Below, piece after piece: positions 1-6,563 of a DNA stretch of 11,805 bases. Each line of letters starts with the position of its first letter. Position 1 is the stretch's first letter. The translations under genes and the position numbers were made by a program. Location of the stretch: positions 1 through 11,805 of the forward strand of contig JAPKCZ010000028.1 of assembly GCA_028822745.1 (NCBI GenBank), in the 5' to 3' direction. The notes under the pieces are model-generated. The model ran no database searches, was not told where the DNA came from, and saw nothing but the letters and a program-made list of their open reading frames with translations. This DNA comes from Kiritimatiellia bacterium. Its GTDB lineage: Bacteria; Verrucomicrobiota; Kiritimatiellia; UBA8416; JAIOPI01.

Positions 1-211
1 CCTCTACGTCCTTTGGCCGCTACACTACTACCACAAGTGGCATCGCTATACGGATAATCATTCCTACGCGCAGCTATGCCGCTTTTTGACGCCTAAGGTC
101 CGCAAGACCATGCAGTCGGTTGCTTTGCATCAGGAATCAGGTGCGGAACAGGATACAGCGAGTGCCCTGAACGGAAACATCGCGTCGCGGATTCGATCAC
201 GATGGGCCTGA
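1..211 (+). CDS. C-terminal fragment of an unrecognised protein
   Basis: An open frame enters from the left edge (first full codon at base 2) and ends at TGA 209-211, leaving 69 residues. The first part is rich in aromatic residues and histidine (LWPLHYYHKWHRY around residues 4-16). A stretch with CRFLTPKVRKTM follows (residues 26-37), then a polar low-complexity tail with several Ala, Ser and Arg residues. The biased aromatic composition and orderly frame make coding likely, but I do not recognise the family and assign no function. The start and most of the protein lie outside the window. The next gene is convergent (small - strand gene ending at 311), so this is the end of its transcription unit. 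Confidence 0.5.
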   Translation, partial: LYVLWPLHYYHKWHRYTDNHSYAQLCRFLTPKVRKTMQSVALHQESGAEQDTASALNGNIASRIRSRWA

Positions 212-310
212 GATGCAGGGCGCGAATACGGCTCTGCCTCTCGTGTGCCCGCGGAGATCGCAGTGGCACAGCGTGTGGCTGGGAAAAGAGAAGCTGCCAG
301 GCGTCCTGTA
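212..310. other. convergent intergenic spacer
   Basis: This 99-bp gap separates the stop of the left-edge gene from the stop of the small - strand gene. A weak hairpin can be drawn from GCAGGGC to GCTCTGC (about 215-237, one G-T pair, 9-nt loop), but no run of T follows on either strand. I therefore do not call it an intrinsic terminator. Nothing else is recognisable here. Confidence 0.4.
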
Positions 311-319
311 TTAGGACGC
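301..319 (-). terminator. perfect hairpin spanning the stop codon of the small basic-protein gene
   Basis: GCGTCCT (301-307) and AGGACGC (313-319) are exact inverted repeats around a 5-base loop. The TAA stop of the - strand gene (311-313) lies at the loop/stem junction. On the - strand the hairpin is followed, after a GC-rich stretch, by a pyrimidine-rich tract (CTTCTCTTTT) rather than an immediate U-run. It could be a weak terminator or a 3'-end stabilising stem. Chance occurrence is possible for a 7-bp stem. Confidence 0.3.
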
Positions 320-514
320 GTTGGCTGCTGCAACTTTCACAGGATGCTTAAGCATCGTGCGAACGTCGCGCTGGTCCATTTTCGCGACAACATCAGCATC
401 CATGCCGAGAGCGACCAGGCGAGCTGCCTGAACTTTCTGGCGACGGCGACGGTCTGCTGGGTTTTTCTTTGGACGCGTGCGCGGCGTTTTTTCGAATTTT
501 CTATTGGTACCCAT
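311..514 (-). CDS. small highly basic protein, 67 aa, hypothetical
   Basis: The product is a 67-residue protein starting MGTNRKF. The ATG at 514-512 is chosen because a good Shine-Dalgarno GGAAG (520-524 on the - strand) sits 5 nt upstream. An in-frame TTG at 526 overlaps that SD and is unlikely to be used. The first 30 residues hold 12 Arg/Lys (RKF..TPRTRPKKNP..RRRRQK), giving a strongly cationic, probably disordered arm. Two short predicted helices follow (about residues 22-36 and 48-57), including ARLVALGM and DQRDVRTMLKHP. The length, charge and proline spacing suggest a nucleic-acid- or ribosome-associated protein, but that is inference from composition only. From memory, similar small basic proteins of unknown function occur in Verrucomicrobiota relatives. 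It is divergent from hrpB and shares its upstream region. The gene is short, so the call rests mainly on the SD, composition and promoter-like upstream sequence. Confidence 0.6.
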   Translation of the reverse strand: MGTNRKFEKTPRTRPKKNPADRRRRQKVQAARLVALGMDADVVAKMDQRDVRTMLKHPVKVAAANAS

Positions 515-519
515 GGTGT

Positions 520-524
520 CTTCC
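520..524 (-). promoter_or_regulatory. ribosome binding site of the small basic-protein gene
   Basis: GGAAG on the - strand lies 5 nt before ATG 514. It decides this start over the in-frame TTG at 526, which it overlaps. Confidence 0.55.
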
Positions 525-532
525 AATCGAAG

Positions 533-547
533 GCCTGCAGTGCAGGC
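533..547. promoter_or_regulatory. perfect 15-bp dyad (candidate operator)
   Basis: GCCTGCA, one central G (540), then TGCAGGC form a perfect 7+7 inverted repeat just upstream of the small gene's SD. It would fall in that gene's 5' leader, downstream of the candidate -10 at 566-571. A one-base centre cannot fold well as a hairpin loop, so a protein-binding dyad fits better than an RNA structure. No factor can be named. Confidence 0.3.
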
Positions 548-565
548 GGTCTTGCAAAGGGGCGT

Positions 566-594
566 AATATGCCGTATCGACTTGATCGGATCAA
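566..594 (-). promoter_or_regulatory. candidate sigma70-type promoter of the small basic-protein gene
   Basis: Read on the - strand, TTGATC (594-589) is followed by a 17-bp spacer and CATATT (571-566). Each hexamer matches the TTGACA/TATAAT consensus at 4 of 6 positions, and the spacing is ideal. The start of transcription would lie near 560, giving a leader of about 45 nt. The -35 box is half of the dyad at 581-595, so a protein bound there could block this promoter. Confidence 0.4.
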
Positions 595-595
595 G
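581..595. promoter_or_regulatory. perfect 15-bp dyad overlapping a -35 box (candidate operator)
   Basis: CTTGATC, a central G (588) and GATCAAG form a perfect 7+7 inverted repeat. It lies in the divergent region between the small basic-protein gene and hrpB and overlaps the candidate -35 of the former. It has the same size and single-base G centre as the dyad at 533-547, and their centres are 48 bp apart. Ten bases further, AATTCGAATT (600-609) is another perfect palindrome, though AT-rich. Confidence 0.35.
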
Positions 596-635
596 CCGGA
601 ATTCGAATTTATCACATTTCGTATGTTTAATTTTT

Positions 636-640
636 AGGAG
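636..640 (+). promoter_or_regulatory. ribosome binding site deciding the hrpB start
   Basis: AGGAG is followed by 6 nt and then GTG at 647. The alternative in-frame TTG at 644 would leave only 3 nt, too short for a normal SD spacing, so GTG 647 is preferred. Confidence 0.65.
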
Positions 641-646
641 TATTTG

Positions 647-3190
647 GTGCAGACGTCGGAAAATTTACCCATATTTTCGGTTCAGGCTCAGATTTGCGAG
701 GCGTTACAGAGCAAAAACCGCCTTGTCTTGCACGCACCAACGGGCTCCGGGAAATCCACACAAGTACCGCAAATGCTACTCGATGACGGGCTTGCCGGCG
801 ACGGCCAAATCGTTGTGCTTCAGCCCCGCCGGGTGGCTGCACGCTTCCTTGCTCGGTTTGTGGCGCAACAGCGGCTCGTCGATCTTGGTGGCGAAGTGGG
901 TTACCAAGTTCGTTTCGACTCCAAATCCAGCGCTGCGACGCGGATCAAATTTGAAACCGACGGGATTTTGTTGCGACAGAGCCTGCTGGATCCGGATCTC
1001 AGCCATGTGAGCGTGGTGGTCTTTGACGAATTTCATGAGCGCCACCTGTACGGCGATGTCCTTTTGAGCCGTGTTAAACTGCTGCAGGAAACGACGCGTC
1101 CCGACCTCAAAATCGTGGTGATGTCTGCCACGCTCGAATCCGATGCCCTCGCGAGCTATCTGTCGCCCTGCCCCATTGTCGAAACCGCTGGTCGAACCTA
1201 TCCCGTTGAGATTGTCTATGCGGCCAAGTCCGCCCGTCAGCAAAAGGTTCCGGTTTGGCAACAAGTGGTCGCGGCCTTCGAGGCTGATCCGCCTCCTGAC
1301 AACGGCCATACACTGGTGTTCATGCCCGGCGCTTATGAGATTCGCAAAACCGTTGCGGCGCTGTCACAGTCAAAGGCCGCGCGCGATGTCGATATTGTTG
1401 CACTGCATGGCGATCAACGTCCAGAGGATCAGGATCGCGCGCTGACCCCCGGTTTGCGGCCGCGCGTCATTGTGGCCACCAACATCGCTGAGACCTCCTT
1501 GACCATTCCTGGCGTGACTCAAGTCATCGACAGCGGGCTGGCACGTAAGGCGGCCTATGATGCGCGTCGCGGCATCAATACACTTTTGATTGAGCGTATC
1601 AGTCGTGCGTCTGCCGATCAACGCAGTGGCCGCGCTGGGCGTACGGCGCCGGGGCGATGCATACGTCTATGGAGTGAACGCGATCATTTCGACCGCGAAG
1701 CGCAGGAACGTCCTGAAATCGAACGCCTTGATCTGGCCGAATTGCTTCTATCTCTGGCTGCGCTCGGATCTGACACGATCGACGATATGGAATGGCTGAA
1801 TCGTCCGCCCACCGAACATGTGCAGCACGCCCGTGACATCCTGCTGCAACTCGGCGCCATCGCGTCGACGGGCGATCGCATCACGCCACATGGTCGTTTG
1901 TTAGTTAAATTCCCTTGTCATCCACGTTTCGCAGCCATGTTGGTCACCGCGGAACGTTATGGTTGCGTTCCGTTTGCCGCTTTGGTCGCGGCCCTGTCGC
2001 AGGAGCGCTCGATTTTGTTGCCAGCACGTGCGTCGCATTTACAGAAAGCACGTGATGCTGCGTTGGGCGAACCGGACCACCAATCAGATGTTTTACTCGA
2101 GGTTCGCGCGTGGAGTTATGCTGCGTCGCAGACCTTTGGGCGCGATGCTTGCGAGGCTGTTGGCGTGCATGGCGCCACGGCGCGTCGTGTCGGGCAGCTT
2201 CAGAAGCAGATGCTGCAGGCGGCTCGGCAAGCGGGTCTTTCGCTTGATGACGCGCCGGTGGATGGGAAGGCCGCGGCGCATTGCATTCTGGCCGGGTTCT
2301 CGGATCATGTTGGTCGCCAACTGGGCAGCGGCACGCGTTATGCCCTTGTCGGTGGCCGACGGGCCAGCCTGGCGAAGGACAGTTTGGTTAAAGGGGCGCC
2401 CTATATCGTCGCGACTGATATTAATGAAATCGGGCACGGATCGGGCGAAACCGACGTTCGATTGGGGCGTGTGACATCGCTGACCCGCGAATGGCTGGAG
2501 GAGTTGTATCCGGACGATATCATTGATACGGAAGTCGTGGCTTACGACAGGTCGACGAAACGTGTGTGCAACCTTCGCCAGCGTCGATTTCGCGATCTGG
2601 TGCTGGATGAATCGCGCGGCGGTACTCCGGATCCACAAAAGGCGGCTGAAATTCTAGCCGCGGAGGTTGTGAATGGAAATCTGACGCTGAAGCATTGTGA
2701 CAACAGTGTTGAGCAGATATTTGCGCGCATGGACTTGCTTGCCGAACATTGCCCGGAGTTTGGCGTTCGCGCAGCCGGGGATGATTTCAAACACGACGTG
2801 ATCACGGCGCTGTGCAAGGATGCATATGGTTACAAAGACATCAAAAATCGCACGGTCATGCCCGTCCTGGAACGCCTTCTTGACCATGGGACGCGAAGCG
2901 CGCTCGATCACTATGCGCCTTTGCGCCTCAAATTGTCCAACGGGCGGACCCCTAAGGTCGTTTATGAGTCGGGCGCGGCGCCGCGGATAGCGATGCGCGT
3001 CCAGGAGTTATACGACGTGCGTGAGGCAATCTATGTGGCGGATAAACGGGCGCGCGTGCTTGTTCACATTCTCGCACCAAATCAGCGCCCTGTTCAGATC
3101 ACCGACGACATGGCGTCGTTCTGGGACAACACCTACGCGCAAGTGAAAAAGGATTTGCGGGGGCGTTATCCAAAGCACGAATGGCGCTGA
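647..3190 (+). CDS. hrpB: ATP-dependent DEAH-box RNA helicase HrpB
   Basis: HrpB is a cytosolic DEAH/RHA-type superfamily 2 helicase that uses NTP to remodel RNA; its physiological substrate is unclear. The 847-residue product matches the usual HrpB length of roughly 800-850. Motifs in order, numbered from GTG 647: Walker A APTGSGKST (30-38), motif Ib-region PRRVAAR (60-66), Walker B DEFHER (127-132; this DEFH form rather than DEAH is typical of HrpB), SAT (160-162), motif V ATNIAETSLTI (277-287) and motif VI QRSGRAGRTAPG (325-336). The helicase-associated domain follows. The C-terminal HrpB-specific domain ends with ILAPNQRPVQITDD and RGRYPKHEW, the hallmark tail of the family and absent from HrpA. 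All catalytic motifs are intact. It is divergent from the small basic-protein gene, and its stop lies 4 nt from the stop of the convergent DUF456 gene, so there is no room for a separate terminator. Confidence 0.95.
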   Translation: MQTSENLPIFSVQAQICEALQSKNRLVLHAPTGSGKSTQVPQMLLDDGLAGDGQIVVLQPRRVAARFLARFVAQQRLVDLGGEVGYQVRFDSKSSAATRIKFETDGILLRQSLLDPDLSHVSVVVFDEFHERHLYGDVLLSRVKLLQETTRPDLKIVVMSATLESDALASYLSPCPIVETAGRTYPVEIVYAAKSARQQKVPVWQQVVAAFEADPPPDNGHTLVFMPGAYEIRKTVAALSQSKAARDVDIVALHGDQRPEDQDRALTPGLRPRVIVATNIAETSLTIPGVTQVIDSGLARKAAYDARRGINTLLIERISRASADQRSGRAGRTAPGRCIRLWSERDHFDREAQERPEIERLDLAELLLSLAALGSDTIDDMEWLNRPPTEHVQHARDILLQLGAIASTGDRITPHGRLLVKFPCHPRFAAMLVTAERYGCVPFAALVAALSQERSILLPARASHLQKARDAALGEPDHQSDVLLEVRAWSYAASQTFGRDACEAVGVHGATARRVGQLQKQMLQAARQAGLSLDDAPVDGKAAAHCILAGFSDHVGRQLGSGTRYALVGGRRASLAKDSLVKGAPYIVATDINEIGHGSGETDVRLGRVTSLTREWLEELYPDDIIDTEVVAYDRSTKRVCNLRQRRFRDLVLDESRGGTPDPQKAAEILAAEVVNGNLTLKHCDNSVEQIFARMDLLAEHCPEFGVRAAGDDFKHDVITALCKDAYGYKDIKNRTVMPVLERLLDHGTRSALDHYAPLRLKLSNGRTPKVVYESGAAPRIAMRVQELYDVREAIYVADKRARVLVHILAPNQRPVQITDDMASFWDNTYAQVKKDLRGRYPKHEWR

Positions 3191-3194
3191 TGGG

Positions 3195-3806
3195 TCACCC
3201 GCGGAGCATGCCGCAGAGCAGGTAGGCACTCAGACCGACGCTCGCGAAGACTTTTAGAAAAATCACAGCGATTCGTGCGAGCACGGATCCCCATGCAATA
3301 TGGATCGCTGAATGTCCTTTCTTCAGGCGCCTCCATTCCACAAGGAACACGAACGCGAAGCCGCCGAGTAACATGCCCAGCATCGACCCCACCACTGGCA
3401 CGGGAATAACGATGGTGCCAAGGCAAAGCCCCGCAAAGCTGCCTGTCACAGCGGCGACACCCGCGAGTCGCGATCCGCCCCTGCGCTGAACGCCCCACGC
3501 ACCTGCAAAAAACTCGAATACTTCCAGAGCGATGGCGATAGCAACATAAGCAAAGATGACCTGCCACGTTGGAAATGGTCCATTTCCCGCCAACGCAATC
3601 GCCGCAGCAAGGACCACCACCCATGTCCCGGACAGCGATAGTAGGCACATGATGACGCCGATGAGACAGCATAGGAACACGACGCTCACTATCGCCGCGT
3701 TGGCGAAGGAGAACGAAATAGCCAGCGTGAAAAGGTGCGGACCAAGTGCTGTGGTCACGGTGCTCAGACCCAGCCTCGGACCCGGTAGTAAAGCAGTGCA
3801 ACGCAT
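3195..3806 (-). CDS. DUF456 family integral membrane protein
   Basis: This is a 203-residue polytopic membrane protein of unknown function. DUF456 is recognised by GTWVVVLAAAIAL (60-72), the segment WQ...ALEVFEFFAGAWG (81-105), RRGGSR (108-113) and IPVPVVGSMLGMLLGGF (134-150), in the usual order. Hydrophobic segments lie at about 25-60, 61-73, 82-102, 114-155 and 177-200. The upstream ydcF-like gene is in the same orientation and its stop (3764-3766) is 43 nt inside this frame, so the two are probably co-transcribed and translationally coupled. The ATG at 3806 has no clear SD. A GTG at 3758-3756, just past the upstream stop, would give a 187-residue protein starting before the first hydrophobic segment and is a real alternative start. 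The stop at 3195 is convergent with hrpB. Confidence 0.8.
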   Translation of the reverse strand: MRCTALLPGPRLGLSTVTTALGPHLFTLAISFSFANAAIVSVVFLCCLIGVIMCLLSLSGTWVVVLAAAIALAGNGPFPTWQVIFAYVAIAIALEVFEFFAGAWGVQRRGGSRLAGVAAVTGSFAGLCLGTIVIPVPVVGSMLGMLLGGFAFVFLVEWRRLKKGHSAIHIAWGSVLARIAVIFLKVFASVGLSAYLLCGMLRG

Positions 3807-4477
3807 TCACGCATGTAATGGATTTCCATGCTCAGCGTATTCCAGAAACCATAGCGTAAGGACGTGCCGGCACCGGGATACGCTTCATGCCCTACATTCG
3901 TCGCCAATAATCCGGCAACGTTATGAAACCCTGCACGTTGAAACGCGAGGACCGATCGACGCATGTGCGAGGGTGAGGTCACGAGCAAAACGGGGTCTTG
4001 CAACTGATCGAGACCCAGCATGTCGCGAATGGCCTCGGCCTGCTCATGGGTGTTGCGCGCTTTGTGTTCGAGTTTAATGACGGTCGATGGCACGCCACGC
4101 ATCACGAGCTCGTCACGCATTCTTCCGACGCTGCTTGTTTCCGGATCTAGATCTGTCGGCAAGCTGACAATGACTTCTGCCTCAGGATATGCATGGCTGG
4201 CCTCAGCGCCGTAGTATGTGCGAATGAGACCCGATTCGCTAGGAACGCCCCCACCCCCAAGAACGACAATGACGGTGGGTTCGCCCTCGAGTGTGTGGTC
4301 AGAGAAGGTCATCCAACGCACGATCGTGGAGGGAATGCCGACGAAGGCGATAATGACGGCGATGGTGGTGATTAGGCCCAGAAGACGCGAAATGCGTGAT
4401 CCTATACGGGCAAACGGGAATCTTAGTCGCATACGGGGTCTACCTTCTGCTATGGCCTGTCCAGGAAGAGATGACAT
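3764..4477 (-). CDS. YdcF/ElyC-like (DUF218) membrane-anchored protein
   Basis: This 237-residue protein has one N-terminal membrane segment (about 33-53, LLGLITTIAVIIAFVGI) followed by a DUF218 domain in the periplasm. Family signatures are VIVVLGGGG (69-77), RNTHEQA (141-147), the LVTSPSHMRR stretch (165-174) and a C-terminal MEIHYMRE..ALLYYR (217-232). DUF218 proteins include E. coli SanA, YdcF and ElyC, which are linked to envelope integrity or peptidoglycan and lipid-carrier metabolism; no exact reaction can be assigned here. The ATG at 4477 is supported by AAGGAG 8 nt upstream; an internal Met at residue 16 (4432) lacks an SD. The basic stretch before the membrane segment (RMRLRFPFARIGSRISR) favours a cytoplasmic N-terminus. 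It overlaps the DUF456 start region, so the two form an operon transcribed away from parB. Confidence 0.8.
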   Translation of the reverse strand: MSSLPGQAIAEGRPRMRLRFPFARIGSRISRLLGLITTIAVIIAFVGIPSTIVRWMTFSDHTLEGEPTVIVVLGGGGVPSESGLIRTYYGAEASHAYPEAEVIVSLPTDLDPETSSVGRMRDELVMRGVPSTVIKLEHKARNTHEQAEAIRDMLGLDQLQDPVLLVTSPSHMRRSVLAFQRAGFHNVAGLLATNVGHEAYPGAGTSLRYGFWNTLSMEIHYMRECVALLYYRVRGWV

Positions 4478-4485
4478 GACGGGGT

Positions 4486-4491
4486 CTCCTT
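4486..4491 (-). promoter_or_regulatory. ribosome binding site of the ydcF-like gene
   Basis: AAGGAG on the - strand with an 8-nt spacer to ATG 4477 settles the start of the ydcF-like gene. Confidence 0.7.
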
Positions 4492-4589
4492 ATCAAACAC
4501 GGAAAACGATTACGACAGAAACTCTTGTACCACATTCTTAATATTACAGAGAAACCTAAAACAGAGCATGGCTCACGATGCGATCATTA

Positions 4590-4618
4590 TTGACCTGAAC
4601 GTCTAACAGTCGCAACAT
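4590..4618 (+). promoter_or_regulatory. candidate promoter of the parB operon
   Basis: TTGACC (4590-4595, 5 of 6 to the -35 consensus) is followed by 17 bp and CAACAT (4613-4618, only 3 of 6 to the -10 consensus). Transcription would begin near 4625, about 35 nt before the parB start. The -10 match is poor, so this is tentative. Confidence 0.3.
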
Positions 4619-4658
4619 GCGTTTTCAAATCTGGACCGATTTTCAAGAGGATATCAAT

Positions 4659-5558
4659 ATGGCAAAGCACGGATTAGGGCGCGGGTTGGATGCGTTGATC
4701 AAAGGTGGTACGACCCCCGTCGCACCTACGAAACAGGCTCGTTCTTCTGATGGGCTAGAAACCGTGCCTCTTGAATCCATTGCACGGTCTCCCTTTCAGC
4801 CACGAAAACACTTCGACGAAAGCGCATTGGACGAGCTCCGGCAGTCTATTGCTGAACACGGCATCCTTCAGCCCTTGGTCGTTCGTCGAACCGGCGATAC
4901 CTTTGAGCTGATAGCTGGAGAACGTCGCTTGCGCGCTGCGGGGTTGGCTAACTTAAAAGTAGCCCCTGTTGTTATTGTTGACGTTCCCGATCAGAACGCC
5001 CTTGAGCTGGCATTGATTGAGAATGTTCAGCGTGAAAACTTAAATGTCATTGAAGAAGCCCAGGGTTATAAAGCGCTCGCTGATACGTTTAATCTGACGC
5101 AGGAACAGATCGCCAAGCGCGTTGGCAAGGGTCGCGCAACGGTCGCGAATGCATTGCGGCTCCTTGAACTGCCTGATGCCATTCTTGAGGTCATTCGCAA
5201 CGGGTCACTTAGTGCTGGTCATGCTAAAGTCTTGCTCTCACTGGATAAGCAAGCAGACCGATTGCAGCTCGCCAAGCGGGCCGTTCACGAAGGACTTTCC
5301 GTACGCAATCTCGAAAAGGTTGCCAAGCAATTGGCAGCAGCGCCTCGAAAACCGCGTGTCGCTAAGCCTGATATTCCTGCGCCGCATCTCAACGAACTGT
5401 CCGATCGATTGCATCAGCACTTCGGGACGTCGGTACGCATTGAGCCGACGAAGACGCACAGCAACGGCAAAAAGAAGAAGGGCTACATCCAGATCGACCT
5501 CTATTCGAATGACGATCTCGACCGCGTCCTTTCCTTACTCGGCGTTTCACTCGATTGA
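4659..5558 (+). CDS. parB: chromosome partitioning protein ParB (Spo0J family)
   Basis: ParB is a CTP-dependent DNA clamp that loads at parS sites, spreads, and works with ParA ATPase to segregate replicated origins. The product is 299 residues, typical of chromosomal ParB. It begins MAKHGLGRGLDALI, the ParA-interacting N-terminal peptide of the family. Then come SPFQPRKHF (44-52), the CTP-binding GERRLRAA (87-94) and ENVQRENLNVIEEAQGY (121-137). A helix-turn-helix parS-recognition region runs about 146-168 (LTQEQIAKRVGKGRATVANALRLL spans it), with GHAKVLL at 187-193. A short C-terminal dimerisation domain with a basic run (KKKK, 271-274) ends the protein. ATG 4659 is preferred over an in-frame ATG at 4617 because AGAGG lies 8 nt upstream and the family N-terminus starts there. 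No parA is adjacent in this window, which is unusual for a chromosomal parB. Confidence 0.95.
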   Translation: MAKHGLGRGLDALIKGGTTPVAPTKQARSSDGLETVPLESIARSPFQPRKHFDESALDELRQSIAEHGILQPLVVRRTGDTFELIAGERRLRAAGLANLKVAPVVIVDVPDQNALELALIENVQRENLNVIEEAQGYKALADTFNLTQEQIAKRVGKGRATVANALRLLELPDAILEVIRNGSLSAGHAKVLLSLDKQADRLQLAKRAVHEGLSVRNLEKVAKQLAAAPRKPRVAKPDIPAPHLNELSDRLHQHFGTSVRIEPTKTHSNGKKKKGYIQIDLYSNDDLDRVLSLLGVSLD

Positions 5559-5563
5559 CGTTC

Positions 5564-6502
5564 ATGATGGTTCGCGCACTCCCTTATACGCTGCTTATTT
5601 CCGTGTTCGCCTTTTTAGGGTGCAACGACAAAGCGGTCCCTCCCGTTGTTGTTCCGCTCAACCCTGACCGGGTCACCGCCGAAAGCGCGTTGGACGAAGT
5701 TGACCGTTTCGTCGCATTGGGGTCGCGTGTCCCCGGGTCACCGGGCGCCGAACGTGCAGCGAACTATCTTCTGAAAAGACTGACGGATCTTGGTCTCGAT
5801 ACGCGGGTCGACATGTTCGAGGAAGAAACGCCCACGGGGTCGACCACGTTTCGAAATGTTATCGCTACCAGCAGCGGCCCTGCCAAACGTACGGTCGTGC
5901 TTGTTTCGCACTACGATACCAAAGGCGGCATCTCCGAGGATTTTGTGGGCGCCAATGACTCGGGATCCAGTACCGGGTTGTTGTTGGCAATGGCGCCGAT
6001 GCTGAAAAACGGTATCAGTGATGCGCTTCGCATTATCTTGCTGTTCGTGGACGGCGAAGAATGTCAGCACCGCTATGCTGAAAACGATGGCTTACATGGA
6101 AGCCGCTACGCTGCGCAGCAGTTCAAGCAACGTGATGACGCCGACGACATTGTTGCCGTGATTGTCGTGGACATGGTCGGCGACCGCGATTTGAATGTTT
6201 CAATACCTCGAAACGGATCCTCTTCGCTCATTTCTCTCACTTTCGATTCTGCTGAAGCGGAGGGCGTGCGCCAAACGTTTTCTCTCTTTCGGTCGGCAAT
6301 CACTGATGATCACGTCCCTTTTCTGGATGCTGGATTCCCCGCTATTGATCTGATCGATTTCCACTACGGATCAAAGCCGGGTAAGAACGACTATTGGCAT
6401 ACAAACAAGGATACGATGGATAAATTGAGTGGCGAAAGTCTGGAAACGGTCGGCCGCGTGGTTGTTCGTATGCTCAATGCGCTTGCCGTCGATCCACAAT
6501 AG
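5564..6502 (+). CDS. M28-family zinc peptidase / glutaminyl-cyclase-like lipoprotein
   Basis: This is a predicted exported zinc enzyme of peptidase family M28, closest in motif pattern to glutaminyl-peptide cyclotransferases (N-terminal Gln to pyroglutamate); an aminopeptidase activity is the alternative. Numbered from ATG 5564 (312 residues): a hydrophobic signal ends at lipobox-like FLGC with Cys20 (Phe at -3 is atypical), suggesting lipid anchoring. SHYDTK (115-120) follows, then GANDSGS (129-135) with a metal-binding Asp. VDGEE (162-166) holds the catalytic and metal Glu pair, and DGLHGSRYAA (175-184) and DDHVPFL (248-254) are both QC-like. WHTNKDT (278-284) holds the last metal His. The insertion HYGSKPGKNDY sits before the WHT motif. 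The gene begins 5 nt after the parB stop without a clear SD, so translational coupling is likely. ATG 5567 is an equally possible start. Confidence 0.8.
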   Translation: MMVRALPYTLLISVFAFLGCNDKAVPPVVVPLNPDRVTAESALDEVDRFVALGSRVPGSPGAERAANYLLKRLTDLGLDTRVDMFEEETPTGSTTFRNVIATSSGPAKRTVVLVSHYDTKGGISEDFVGANDSGSSTGLLLAMAPMLKNGISDALRIILLFVDGEECQHRYAENDGLHGSRYAAQQFKQRDDADDIVAVIVVDMVGDRDLNVSIPRNGSSSLISLTFDSAEAEGVRQTFSLFRSAITDDHVPFLDAGFPAIDLIDFHYGSKPGKNDYWHTNKDTMDKLSGESLETVGRVVVRMLNALAVDPQ

Positions 6503-6538
6503 ACTCTGCTCCACGCAAATCGCCCCGATGACAACTCG

Positions 6539-6557
6539 CTTGTCAGGAGCCTGCAAG
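6539..6557 (+). promoter_or_regulatory. hairpin enclosing the only SD-like sequence upstream of rfaE2
   Basis: CTTG (6539-6542) and CAG (6544-6546) can pair with CTG (6551-6553) and CAAG (6554-6557), leaving a bulged T at 6543 and a GAGC loop. AGGAG (6545-6549) is mostly in the stem top and loop. It lies 14 nt before ATG 6564, longer than normal spacing. The structure may lower or tune rfaE2 translation, or be incidental. Confidence 0.25.
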
Positions 6558-6563
6558 ATACGT

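Larger units (their letters stand above)
4478..4658. other. divergent intergenic region between ydcF-like gene and parB
   Basis: This 181-bp region must hold promoters for two divergent operons. It is AT-rich in the middle (about 4531-4560, including CTTAATATTACA), consistent with promoter DNA. The SD of the - strand gene, AAGGAG, is at 4491-4486. I saw no parS-like palindrome and no hairpin with a T-run. Confidence 0.5.

Noticed and set aside
130..333. 67-codon open frame on the - strand between the left-edge gene and the small gene
   Set aside because: It overlaps the end of both neighbours, has no SD, and its composition (Arg/Ala/Ser-rich, no pattern) looks like a shadow frame.
600..609. 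AATTCGAATT palindrome before hrpB as an operator
   Set aside because: A 10-bp AT-rich palindrome is likely by chance in promoter DNA; kept only as a side remark to the 581-595 dyad.
477..1010. 177-codon + strand frame across the hrpB start
   Set aside because: It runs through the divergent promoter region and the hrpB helicase motifs in another frame; hrpB is certain there.
3192..3200. GGGTCACCC inverted repeat at the hrpB/DUF456 junction as a terminator
   Set aside because: Four-base arms around a single base cannot form a hairpin and there is no T-run.
3166..3810. 214-codon - strand frame over the DUF456 gene in another phase
   Set aside because: The alternative frame at 3195-3806 encodes clear DUF456 motifs and membrane segments; this one is Arg/Cys/His-rich without structure.
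3556..4077. 173-codon + strand frame antisense to DUF456 and the ydcF-like gene
   Set aside because: It is antisense to two recognisable genes and has no recognisable motif.
4478..4658. Possible parS site near parB
   Set aside because: I looked for a GTTTCACGTGAAAC-like 14-16 bp palindrome here and across the window by eye and found none; a computed search allowing two mismatches would be decisive.
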